Source of the DNA: Treponema sp.
GTDB taxonomy: Bacteria; Spirochaetota; Spirochaetia; Treponematales; Breznakiellaceae
Assembly: GCA_031257715.1 (NCBI GenBank)
Contig: JAIROE010000022.1
Coordinates: 1-13,349 of the forward strand
DNA: 13,349 nucleotides
Direction of reading: 5' to 3'
Shown here: in pieces, positions 1-6,388 of the stretch
How the letters are laid out: the number at the start of each line of letters is the position of its first letter
Position numbering within the stretch: position 1 is the stretch's first letter
Made by a program: the position numbers and the translations under genes
The notes under the pieces: model-generated
Databases searched by the model: none
What the model saw: the letters and a program-made list of their open reading frames with translations, nothing else
What the model was told of the DNA's origin: nothing

Positions 1-32
1 GGAGGCTCGTTCGAGAGGAAGTTTATAATACC

Positions 33-120
33 GTCTGGTTTAATACCAAATTTTTGTAATCGTTGCTTTATTCAGCCGGAGCAGAGCTCCGGGGTATTAA
101 ACCAGACTTTCGAATAAAGC
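33..120. repeat. Interlocked inverted repeats, pseudoknot-capable
   Basis: Three perfect inverted repeats interlock here. Arm A (GTCTGGTTTAATACC, 33-47) matches its reverse complement at 93-107 over 15 bp. Arm B (GCTTTATTC, 65-73) matches 112-120 over 9 bp. Arm C (CCGGAGC, 76-82) matches 86-92 over 7 bp with a 3-nt loop. The order is A-B-C-C'-A'-B', so C nests inside A while B/B' crosses A/A'. That is the topology of an H-type pseudoknot if transcribed. I see no long T-run after it, so it is not a classical intrinsic terminator, and no clear target-site duplication, so a miniature transposon is not supported. What it does is unknown. Confidence 0.7.
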
Positions 121-235
121 CGTTACATTTTGCGGGAATTGCCAAACCCCAACCCTGCCTTACGGGCAACTTGTGAAACACGATATTGTACCCCGGAGCC
201 GGGCCGAAAGCCTTCGAAAGGTTCTGTCCGCCGTG

Positions 236-264
236 TTGATTTCCGGATCGTATCGTACTATACT
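236..264 (+). promoter_or_regulatory. Sigma70-type promoter of the GH13 gene
   Basis: The -35 element is TTGATT (236-241), followed by a 17-bp spacer and the -10 element TATACT (259-264). The -35 matches the consensus at 4 of 6 positions and the -10 at 5 of 6, at the ideal spacing. The -10 ends 8 bases before the ATG at 273, so transcription should start about 1-3 bases upstream of the start codon or on it. No Shine-Dalgarno sequence precedes that ATG, which fits a leaderless mRNA. Confidence 0.6.
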
Positions 265-272
265 TCATCATC

Positions 273-1946
273 ATGAATACCAAACAATGGTGGAAAGAAG
301 CGGTGGTCTATCAGATTTACCCCCGCAGTTTTAAGGACAGTACCGGATCAGGCGTGGGCGACTTGAACGGCATTACCGAAAAACTCGATTACCTTGCGGC
401 ACTTGGCGCGGACGTAATTTGGCTTTCGCCGGTATACGAATCGCCCAACGTGGATAACGGTTACGACATCAGTGATTACTTGTCCATCATGAAGGAATTC
501 GGGACCATGGCCGATTTCGACCGTCTCCTTTCGGAAGCCCACAGGCGGAACATAAAAATTGTCATGGATTTGGTGGTAAACCACACCTCGAACCTGCATC
601 CGTGGTTTATCGAGTCCCGCTCATCCAGGGACAACCCCAAACGGGACTGGTACATCTGGAGGGACGGGTACAGGGGCCCTGACGGAAGGACGGGCGCCCC
701 CAACGAACTCAAGAGCGTTTTTTCCGGCTCCGCCTGGGAGTACGATGAAAAGACCGGGCAGTACTACATGCACCTTTTCGCCACGGCCCAGCCCGATCTC
801 AACTGGGCCAATCCCGATGTGCGGAACGCCGTTTTCGACATGATGAAATGGTGGCTGGACAAGGGCATAGACGGCTTCCGTATGGATGTCATTGACGCCG
901 TGCACAAGCCAAAATCGGCGACGGCGGTTTCGGGCAAAAAGGCGGAAACCTGCTTCGGAAGCCCGGGTGTTCACGGCTACCTCAGGGAGATGCGCCAAAG
1001 GGTGCTTTCCGGCCGCGGCATCATGACTGTGGGGGAATGTTCAAGCGCCACGGTGAAAAGCGCACGGCTCTTTGCCGGAAGCGGCGGAAGCGAACTTGAC
1101 ATGGTGTTCCAGTTTGAACACACGTGGATAGATCACGATAAACAATTCGGCAAGTGGCGGCCCGTTCCCTTCAAACTTTCCAGGCTGAAAAAGATCCTTT
1201 CACACTGGCAGACGGGCCTTTACCAAAAGGCGTGGAACAGTCTTTACTGGGACAACCATGATCAGCCGCGGGTAGTCTCCCGTTTCGGCGACGATTCAAC
1301 CGGGGAAAACCGCGTAAAGAGCGCAAAGATGCTTGCCGCGTGCCTGCACATGATGCAGGGAACCCCCTATATCTATCAGGGTGAAGAACTGGGGATGACC
1401 AACATGCCCGTCAATTCCCTTGACGAGCTCAACGACGTGGAGATTTTCAACGCGTACCGGGAACTGGTGGAAGAAAAGAAACTGCTTACCCATGATGAGA
1501 TCATGACCGGCATAAGAAAGCTGGGCCGGGACAACGCCCGTACTCCCATGCAGTGGGATGCATCGGCAAACGCGGGCTTTACCACGGGAAAACCCTGGAT
1601 GGGGGTAAATCCGAATTACAAGACCGTCAACGCCGCCTCCCAGATAAATGATCCCGAATCGGTGTTCGGTTTTTACAAACGCCTGATCCGCCTTAGAAAA
1701 GAATACCCCGTCATCGTATACGGCGATTACAAACTGCTTCTTCCCGAAGATGAAAGGCTCTTCGTTTACCGCCGCCGTCATGAAGGGAAGACCCTGTTTG
1801 TGCTCTGCAATTTTTCGGGGGATACGGCCGCGCTGCCGCTTCTGAAAAAAATCACGGCCGGCGGAAAACTGCTGATTTCTAATTATGCCGCAGAGGAAAA
1901 GGGCGGCGCCCTGCGGCCGTGGGAAACGCGGGTGTACATGGCGTAA
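273..1946 (+). CDS. GH13 oligo-1,6-glucosidase / alpha-glucosidase
   Basis: This 557-aa cytoplasmic alpha-glucosidase probably releases glucose from isomalto-oligosaccharides. The N-terminal residues (QWWKEAVVYQIYPRSF) open a (beta/alpha)8 barrel. The GH13 regions are all visible: DLVVNHT (99-105), GFRMDVI with nucleophile Asp205, VGE with acid/base Glu255, and DNHDQPR with Asp330 as transition-state stabiliser. Val206, right after the nucleophile, is the residue type linked to alpha-1,6 preference in this subfamily; maltases usually have Thr or Ala. The C-terminal part (ARTPMQWDASANAGF, then a beta domain) matches the oligo-1,6-glucosidase type, and the length is normal. There is no signal peptide. 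Trehalose-6-phosphate hydrolase and dextran glucosidase are close relatives and cannot be fully excluded. The ATG lacks a Shine-Dalgarno sequence but follows a promoter directly. No sugar transporter or regulator gene is next to it. Confidence 0.93.
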   Translation: MNTKQWWKEAVVYQIYPRSFKDSTGSGVGDLNGITEKLDYLAALGADVIWLSPVYESPNVDNGYDISDYLSIMKEFGTMADFDRLLSEAHRRNIKIVMDLVVNHTSNLHPWFIESRSSRDNPKRDWYIWRDGYRGPDGRTGAPNELKSVFSGSAWEYDEKTGQYYMHLFATAQPDLNWANPDVRNAVFDMMKWWLDKGIDGFRMDVIDAVHKPKSATAVSGKKAETCFGSPGVHGYLREMRQRVLSGRGIMTVGECSSATVKSARLFAGSGGSELDMVFQFEHTWIDHDKQFGKWRPVPFKLSRLKKILSHWQTGLYQKAWNSLYWDNHDQPRVVSRFGDDSTGENRVKSAKMLAACLHMMQGTPYIYQGEELGMTNMPVNSLDELNDVEIFNAYRELVEEKKLLTHDEIMTGIRKLGRDNARTPMQWDASANAGFTTGKPWMGVNPNYKTVNAASQINDPESVFGFYKRLIRLRKEYPVIVYGDYKLLLPEDERLFVYRRRHEGKTLFVLCNFSGDTAALPLLKKITAGGKLLISNYAAEEKGGALRPWETRVYMA

Positions 1947-1948
1947 AA

Positions 1949-1971
1949 GCCGGTCCGGCGCGGGACGCCCG
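1949..1971. other. Short GC-rich palindromes between convergent genes
   Basis: The 25-bp gap between the converging GH13 and OMP stop codons holds GCCGG-T-CCGGC (1949-1959) and CGGG-ACG-CCCG (1961-1971). Either could fold, but the stems are short, the first has almost no loop, and neither is followed by a T-run on either strand. I do not call a rho-independent terminator. Transcripts from both sides probably run into each other. Confidence 0.35.
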
Positions 1972-3069
1972 TCAATACCTGAAAATGAAGCCCACGTCTA
2001 TCGCATAGACCGAATCTACCCCCGGATCAAGGGCCAGTTCCCTGCCGTAAATGGAACAGTCCAGCCTCATGAAGCTCAGATCGATGCCGAAGCCTGCCGC
2101 CGGGAGGGCGTCGGCTATGCCGGCGCGGATGCTGAATTTTTGCAGAACGACAAGTTCCACCCCAAGACTGATGTTGAGAATGGGGTTGCGCGGAATGACG
2201 TCGAAAAGATTCAGAAAATCCCGGTAATCGGCCATAATCAGGAAATTGGAAATATAGCGGTCAAGGAAAGGGGTGCTGATGCGGTAGCTGAAGCCCAAGC
2301 CAAGCCGGGGGGCAATGGAACCGTAGTATCCGGGATCAACGGGGTTCCTGTTTCTGAAATCATCATAAGAAGCATAGGAAGTAACAAGGGCCGGTGAAAA
2401 AGCGTCAAAGCAGGACAGCGCCGCGGTAAAGACTCCCCCATAGGCGTACTTGACCCCCAGATCAAGCCCCAGCCCCAGAATGGTTTTGAAGGAAGCGGCG
2501 TTATCAAACATCGAGCCGTCGAATTTCAGCGAAGGGTTCAGATCCAGGGCGTTCCGGAAAAAACCCTTGCCCAAAAAACCGGCGTCAAAGACATGCTTTT
2601 CCCTTTCCAGCACCCTGAAAGAATAACCGCCCACGATGAAAATTTCCCCCGAAACATCAAGGGAAATTCCCGAATTTACCGCCGCGTTGCCTGTCAGGCG
2701 GTTGAAGATCCCCAAACCCAGCCCGCGGCCCACCCATCCCAGGGCAAGGGGTCCCCCAACGTCAATTCCCGCGCTCAGTTTCAGATCCTTGAGGCTTCCC
2801 TTGTTAACCGCCAGATCGAGAATTTCAAAGACAGGCCCGTACATGCTCACGGTCAATTCCGAAACGCTGAACTGATCTTTCACCCCGACAAAAGAAGCGG
2901 GGTTGGTAAAAAGTGAATAAAAATCATCGCCTAATGCCGCATGTATTCCCCCCATGCCCGAAAAACGGGCCTGGGGCATGACAAAGGGGGCGATGGTTTC
3001 ACCGGGAAGATACGCGCACGTCAATGTCAAGAGAACCATGAAAAGCAGGGACCGCACATTCCGGTTCAT
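1972..3069 (-). CDS. FadL/UPF0164-like outer-membrane beta-barrel protein
   Basis: This is a predicted outer-membrane protein of about 365 aa. It has a hydrophobic signal segment (residues 6-22), then FSGMGGIHAALGDDF...TNPASF at residues 36-60. A Gly-Met-Gly-Gly...Asp...Asn-Pro-Ala pattern of this kind is typical of FadL- and PorV-like barrels and of the treponemal UPF0164 family. The rest alternates short amphipathic strands with Gly-rich turns and ends in FIFRY, an aromatic C-terminus suited to barrel assembly. FadL relatives move hydrophobic molecules, but the substrate here is unknown. The start at 3069 is preferred over the ATG at 3075: AAGGAG lies 7 nt before the inner ATG and only 1 nt before the outer one. 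It is the last gene of the directon and follows the lipoprotein by 40 nt. Confidence 0.8.
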   Translation of the reverse strand: MNRNVRSLLFMVLLTLTCAYLPGETIAPFVMPQARFSGMGGIHAALGDDFYSLFTNPASFVGVKDQFSVSELTVSMYGPVFEILDLAVNKGSLKDLKLSAGIDVGGPLALGWVGRGLGLGIFNRLTGNAAVNSGISLDVSGEIFIVGGYSFRVLEREKHVFDAGFLGKGFFRNALDLNPSLKFDGSMFDNAASFKTILGLGLDLGVKYAYGGVFTAALSCFDAFSPALVTSYASYDDFRNRNPVDPGYYGSIAPRLGLGFSYRISTPFLDRYISNFLIMADYRDFLNLFDVIPRNPILNISLGVELVVLQKFSIRAGIADALPAAGFGIDLSFMRLDCSIYGRELALDPGVDSVYAIDVGFIFRY

Positions 3070-3076
3070 TGCCATA

Positions 3077-3082
3077 CTCCTT
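3077..3082 (-). promoter_or_regulatory. Ribosome binding site deciding the OMP start
   Basis: AAGGAG on the minus strand is 7 nt upstream of the ATG at 3069 and 1 nt upstream of the ATG at 3075. The spacing favours the inner start and a protein two residues shorter. Confidence 0.7.
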
Positions 3083-3085
3083 ATG

Positions 3086-3103
3086 CCGGCCGCCGCCGGC
3101 CGG
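3086..3103 (-). other. GC-rich hairpin between lipoprotein and OMP genes
   Basis: CCGGCCG and CGGCCGG form a perfect 7-bp GC-only stem with a 4-nt loop. It sits between the lipoprotein stop (3110) and the OMP ribosome binding site (3077-3082), only 3 nt from the latter. No T-run follows, so it is not a standard terminator. It could slow polymerase, protect a processed 3' end or tune OMP translation. Confidence 0.5.
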
Positions 3104-3109
3104 AAACGT

Positions 3110-3805
3110 TTAGCTGGTCAGGTGCAAATTATCGAGGAGATCACCGACAATGCCCAGCTTGTCCCCTCCCTTATCCTGCGCCGCCTGGACCAGCGCCTCC
3201 ACAAGGGAAGAACGGCCGGGAAACGTATAACCGCTTATATAGGCGGCGCTGTTCCCGCTCCGCACCGCATCGTCCGCGAAAATCACCATCGCGGCCATTG
3301 CCAGATAGTAGGGATCGGCGGCACCGGTAAAAGCGTCAAACTCGGGATCTCCGGGCACGGCCGCGGCCGGCAGCGCCTCTTTGAGCGCCCCGGCCGTCTC
3401 CGGGAGGTTCTTGATGTCGCTCACAATGCGGTTGAACAGGTCCGCGGCATTACCGGAGTTTATCTCCGTATCCTCATCGATGTGGTTCAGCACCGCGCTG
3501 GCCGGCGCCGCCGCGTTTACGGCGGCTTTGACGGCGGCCGCCTGCAAAACGGTCCTGCCCGTACCAAAAGTTCCCCGCACCGCATCCCGTATGCTCTTCA
3601 GCAGCGCCAGGGAAAGCGCCGGATCGTTGGCCGCCTTTTCAACAAGGCCGTTCACGTTGCCCGCCATAACCGCCGGAATCAGCGCCGACGGATCCCGCCG
3701 CGCCCAGGAGGCAAGGGACGTGGAAAAGAAATTGGTACAGGAGGAAAACAGTATCGGGATCGCCGTCGCTATGAAAAGAACGCTGTACAGTTTTTCATGT
3801 TTCAT
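3110..3805 (-). CDS. Ala-rich hypothetical lipoprotein
   Basis: This 231-aa protein is a predicted lipoprotein of unknown function. The N-terminus has a short charged segment, a hydrophobic core (residues 8-20) and LFSSC with Cys23 as the lipidation site, which fits the relaxed spirochaetal lipobox. The mature part is rich in Ala, Leu and Asp and predicted helical, with an Ala-rich stretch around residues 88-106. I recognise no catalytic motif or named domain. The gene starts 7 nt after the mtaB stop. A GAGGG lies 12 nt before the ATG, which is long for a ribosome binding site, while a consensus -10 box ends 6 nt before it. It precedes the FadL-like OMP gene in the same orientation, so the two may be co-expressed at the outer membrane; that link is inferred from position only. 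Confidence 0.8.
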   Translation of the reverse strand: MKHEKLYSVLFIATAIPILFSSCTNFFSTSLASWARRDPSALIPAVMAGNVNGLVEKAANDPALSLALLKSIRDAVRGTFGTGRTVLQAAAVKAAVNAAAPASAVLNHIDEDTEINSGNAADLFNRIVSDIKNLPETAGALKEALPAAAVPGDPEFDAFTGAADPYYLAMAAMVIFADDAVRSGNSAAYISGYTFPGRSSLVEALVQAAQDKGGDKLGIVGDLLDNLHLTS

Positions 3806-3811
3806 GGTTTT

Positions 3812-3841
3812 ATTATACCCTCTTTACCGCCATTCCGTCAA
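3812..3841 (-). promoter_or_regulatory. Near-consensus promoter inside the mtaB 3' end
   Basis: On the minus strand TTGACG (3836-3841; 5 of 6 consensus) is followed by an 18-bp spacer and a perfect TATAAT (3812-3817). The -10 overlaps the mtaB stop codon (3813-3815) and ends 6 nt before the lipoprotein ATG (3805). Transcription would therefore begin at or within a base or two of that ATG, giving a leaderless message for the lipoprotein and OMP genes separate from the upstream operon. Confidence 0.6.
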
Positions 3842-5210
3842 AACCCGCCGTTCCGCAGAGCGCCCCCGCCGTTTCGGCAAGAGCGGTGATGCGGCAGACA
3901 AGGGATGCGCCCGGCTTTTCGCGCTCCCCTTCGGCGGGAAGAGCAAGCTTTAAATAATTATCGGAGGTTACCCGCAAAAAACGGGAATTTTTTTCGCTTT
4001 CCTCGACAACCGCTTCCACATCCCTGTTTATCCAGCGCCCGGCATAATCCCGCCTGTGCCGGCGGGCCATGGCGGTAAGAATATCCACCCTTGTCCGGGC
4101 ATCTTTCCCGCAGATTCCCTGGCCGTAAGACCACGCCTTTGTGCCGGGCCTCCGTGAAAAGGGAAAGGCGTGTATCCAGGCACAACGGAGCCTTTCGCAG
4201 AGCCCGGCGGTCTTTTCAAATTCCGCAGGGGTTTCGCCTGGAAAACCGGCGATAATGTCGCAGGCCAGAAAAGGATCGTCCTTTACCGAGCGGAGCCGGG
4301 CGGCGGCGGCCTCAACCTCGAGGGGGCCGTAGGGGCGGCCCATCCTTTCAAGGATTGCAGGGCTCCCCGACTGGACGGAAAGATGAAAATGGGGCCGTAT
4401 CCGGGGATGGGCAAGAACGCGGAGGAGATCCCCATCCACCGTTTCGGGCTCCAGGGACGAAAGGCGGAGCCGTATGGCCCTGGTTCCCGAAAGCAGGAAC
4501 CCGACAAGGCCGGCAAGGGAAACCTCTCCGCCTCCCGGCCCCCTTCCGCGGTATTGGCCGATATTCACCCCGGTAAGCACCGCTTCGGCGGCCCCCCGTT
4601 CCTCAAGAGAAACAAGGGCCGCGAGTGCCTCCGCCGCGTCAACGCTTACACAGGGCCCCCGCGCCGCGCTCACCCGGCAGTAGGCGCAGCGGCGGTCGCA
4701 GCCGTCCTGTATCTTGAGGAAACCCCGTGAATGAAAGGAAAAGGCGTCCGGGACAAAGCGGAAGCGCCCGCCGGAAGGGGAAGAGGAACCGGAAAGGGAA
4801 AGGGCCCACCGGGCGGCGGCCCGGGCAATGTCCTCCACGCCGTTTCCCGAAGATAAAAGGCACGGCAAATCAAGCAGGGCGTCTTTTTTGTCCCCCGGAA
4901 CAACAAAAAGGCGTCCGGGAGGATCCCCGGAGGAACGCTCCAGCTCCGCAAGGGCCTCCCCTTCAAGCTGGGCGTAACAGCCGGTAACGATGAGCGGAAT
5001 GCGGGGATGATCCCGCAGGAGCCCGCGCAGTACGCGCCGGGCCTTCTGTTCGGCCTTTGACGTGACGGTACAAGTGTTCACCACAAGGATGTCGGCCCCC
5101 AAAGGCTTGTCAAGAACGGCAAAACCACAGCGGCGGAAAGCGGCGGCGACGGCCTCGCTTTCAAGCTGGTTGAGCTTGCAGCCCAGGGTGTAAATATAGA
5201 AGGAAGGCAT
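3813..5210 (-). CDS. mtaB: MtaB-type tRNA (t6A37) methylthiotransferase
   Basis: This 465-aa radical-SAM enzyme of the MiaB/RimO/MtaB family most likely converts t6A37 to ms2t6A37 in tRNAs that read ANN codons. The N-terminal UPF0004 domain carries Cys11, Cys47 and Cys78 for the auxiliary 4Fe-4S cluster. The radical-SAM triad is CxxxCxxC at Cys171, Cys175 and Cys178 (KIQDGCDRRCAYC). A TRAM-like region follows from about residue 395. TLGCKLNQLES at the N-terminus is the MtaB signature; MiaB usually has TFGCQMN and RimO SLGCPKN. After the triad the sequence is RVSAARG, where most relatives have a Pro before xARG. The gene starts 6 nt after the TPR gene's stop with no strong Shine-Dalgarno sequence, suggesting coupled translation. 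Confidence 0.92.
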   Translation of the reverse strand: MPSFYIYTLGCKLNQLESEAVAAAFRRCGFAVLDKPLGADILVVNTCTVTSKAEQKARRVLRGLLRDHPRIPLIVTGCYAQLEGEALAELERSSGDPPGRLFVVPGDKKDALLDLPCLLSSGNGVEDIARAAARWALSLSGSSSPSGGRFRFVPDAFSFHSRGFLKIQDGCDRRCAYCRVSAARGPCVSVDAAEALAALVSLEERGAAEAVLTGVNIGQYRGRGPGGGEVSLAGLVGFLLSGTRAIRLRLSSLEPETVDGDLLRVLAHPRIRPHFHLSVQSGSPAILERMGRPYGPLEVEAAAARLRSVKDDPFLACDIIAGFPGETPAEFEKTAGLCERLRCAWIHAFPFSRRPGTKAWSYGQGICGKDARTRVDILTAMARRHRRDYAGRWINRDVEAVVEESEKNSRFLRVTSDNYLKLALPAEGEREKPGASLVCRITALAETAGALCGTAGFDGMAVKRV

Positions 5211-5216
5211 CCGGGC

Positions 5217-5873
5217 TTAACGGTTTCCCAGCGCCTGCCGCGCCCGGTCAAGGCCCCGGCGGGCGTCGGCGAACTGTGAATTGAGGTTAAGGGCCCGCTC
5301 ATAGGCGGCGACGGCTTCGGCAAAATCGCCGGCGCTCTCCCGGGCATACGCAAGGCGTGCCCACCACGCGGCATTCCCCGGCGCCCAGTGAACCGCCGTG
5401 GAAAGGGCAATGTCGGCGTGCCTGAAACGGCCCATCCGTATATAGATTTCCCCGATAAAGTAATAGACCATCTCTATGCGCGCCCCTTCGGGCGCCATGT
5501 TGATGTACTCCTGAAAGAACTCCAGCGCCTCGGTGTTTTTTCCCTCGTAATAGTTAATTTCCCCAAGAATTTCGACAATCCTCGCGTCATAGCGGTTGAG
5601 GTCCCGCCCGGTGCGGGCGTAATTCATCGCCTCTTCGTACCGGCCGAGCCTGAGAAGGCTCCAGCATATCACCACGTGGGCTTCAAGGTTGCCCCGGCTT
5701 GCGGCAATCTCATTCCGGCAAATGGCTACGGCCTGTTCGTAGTTGCCGTTCCGGTATTCGGCCAGCGCGTCGGGCCGCATTTGGGAAAAAGCGGGCGACA
5801 GCCGGAAGAAAAGGAGGATGAGGAAGCACACGCGGGCGGTCCCGAAAAATTTTCCGGCATGAAACGCGGTCAT
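5217..5873 (-). CDS. TPR-repeat protein with signal peptide
   Basis: This 218-aa protein has a hydrophobic signal segment (residues 12-24, cleavage plausible near AFSQ at 28-31) and then about five tetratricopeptide-like repeats from residue 34 to 201. Repeats such as GRYEEAMNYARTGRDLNR and GDFAEAVAAYERALNLN are typical. TPR proteins are protein-protein adaptors; here the likely place is the periplasm. There is no lipobox Cys. A longer ORF could begin at 5903, but the ATG at 5873 forms an ATGA overlap with the bactofilin stop and gives a proper signal peptide, so I take that start. The overlap implies coupled translation with the bactofilin. Whether the two proteins work together across the inner membrane is an inference from this arrangement. 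Confidence 0.85.
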   Translation of the reverse strand: MTAFHAGKFFGTARVCFLILLFFRLSPAFSQMRPDALAEYRNGNYEQAVAICRNEIAASRGNLEAHVVICWSLLRLGRYEEAMNYARTGRDLNRYDARIVEILGEINYYEGKNTEALEFFQEYINMAPEGARIEMVYYFIGEIYIRMGRFRHADIALSTAVHWAPGNAAWWARLAYARESAGDFAEAVAAYERALNLNSQFADARRGLDRARQALGNR

Positions 5874-6235
5874 GGCTTTGTATTTTTTGCGGTCATGGTA
5901 CACTGTCCGTTGAAGGTGCAGCCGGTTTCCATGTTGATTTCCGGGGCGGTTACGTTCCCCACGAGCGTACCGGTAACGGTAATGTCCACCTTTTCGCTTG
6001 CCGTTACATTCCCCTTTACCTGCCCCCGTATGACTACCCTTGATGCGGTGATATGCGCCTCCACCACGGCCTGTTCGTCTATCACGAGGAGCCCTTTGGC
6101 GGTAATCTCCCCCGACACTTTTCCCCGGATAAGGAAGGATTTCCCGAAACTCAGCGTCCCGGAAAAAAAGATGTCCGGCGAAAGTATAGTATCGAAGTCA
6201 TCATCTTCAAGGATATCGTTGTGAACGTCGGTCAT
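5870..6235 (-). CDS. Bactofilin (polymer-forming cytoskeletal protein)
   Basis: This 121-aa protein is a bactofilin (DUF583), a class that self-assembles without nucleotide into filaments or membrane-associated patches that shape the cell or position envelope enzymes. An acidic N-terminal tail (residues 1-19) precedes a right-handed beta-helix core (about 20-115) built of short repeats such as GKVSGEITAKG and GQVKGNVTASEK, with regular Gly and hydrophobic positions. The length is usual for the family. There is no membrane segment. A TGA lies in frame just before GGG-ATG, fixing the start at 6235. GAGGG touches the ATG directly and is too close to act normally; another GGAGGG lies 13 nt upstream inside a small palindrome. 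In other bacteria bactofilins often neighbour M23 peptidases; none is seen here. Confidence 0.92.
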   Translation of the reverse strand: MTDVHNDILEDDDFDTILSPDIFFSGTLSFGKSFLIRGKVSGEITAKGLLVIDEQAVVEAHITASRVVIRGQVKGNVTASEKVDITVTGTLVGNVTAPEINMETGCTFNGQCTMTAKNTKP

Positions 6236-6244
6236 CCCTCAAAT

Positions 6245-6373
6245 CTAGCCCTCCGGGAGGGGGCCGGTCAAGAGCCCGGATTGCGCCACGTTAAATTCAA
6301 CTGAAACTTCCACGGCGCGGATCTCTTTCAGGCGGTCTTGTATCTGCCGGGTCGTAAACCCCGGCGCGTACAT
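6245..6373 (-). CDS. Possible 42-aa small protein between trkH and bactofilin
   Basis: The gap between trkH and the bactofilin gene contains an ATG-started frame of 42 codons ending in TAG. It starts with MYAPGFTTRQIQDRLKEIR, a likely helix, continues with a beta-prone VEVSVEFNV segment and ends in LTGPLPEG. About 70% of third codon positions are G or C, similar in feel to neighbouring genes. It fills the gap neatly: 15 nt after the trkH stop and 9 nt before the bactofilin ATG. It lacks a clear Shine-Dalgarno sequence. The frame is the same as that of trkH, with five sense codons between the trkH TGA and this ATG, so readthrough could in theory extend TrkH. I recognise no family. It could also be chance coding bias. 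Confidence 0.4.
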   Translation of the reverse strand: MYAPGFTTRQIQDRLKEIRAVEVSVEFNVAQSGLLTGPLPEG

Positions 6374-6388
6374 CGACGGGAAAACGGC

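Larger units (their letters stand above)
1..272. other. Intergenic/leader region with nested inverted repeats
   Basis: This AT-richer stretch lies upstream of the GH13 gene, and I find no convincing complete gene in it. One plus-strand frame is open from the left edge to a TAA at 57-59 (17-18 codons) and could be the tail of an upstream gene, but it is too short to judge. The right part (236-264) holds a good promoter. A perfect TATAAT also sits at 24-29 on the plus strand, but its -35 region would fall at or before the window edge. The left part carries the inverted-repeat cluster described separately. A 71-codon minus-strand ORF crosses the region, but it looks like chance: it has no recognisable domain and it would overlap the GH13 promoter and start. 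Confidence 0.6.

Noticed and set aside
1..30. 3' end of a tRNA gene (GTTCGA seen near base 9)
   Set aside because: The flanking bases do not form a T-arm or acceptor stem and no CCA end follows.
33..107. Miniature inverted-repeat transposon with 15-bp ends
   Set aside because: I see no target-site duplication on either side, and the other stems extend beyond the supposed element (112-120).
68..283. 71-codon minus-strand ORF over the GH13 promoter
   Set aside because: It has no recognisable domain or ribosome binding site, overlaps a good promoter and start codon on the other strand, and partly consists of the inverted-repeat arm.
1946..1985. Rho-independent terminator between the convergent genes
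   Set aside because: The palindromes are short and no T-run follows on either strand.
2954..3889. 311-codon plus-strand ORF
   Set aside because: It is antisense to the OMP start, the lipoprotein gene and the mtaB end. It is rich in Arg, Gly and Pro as expected for a shadow frame in GC-rich DNA, while the minus-strand products have clear signal peptides and motifs.
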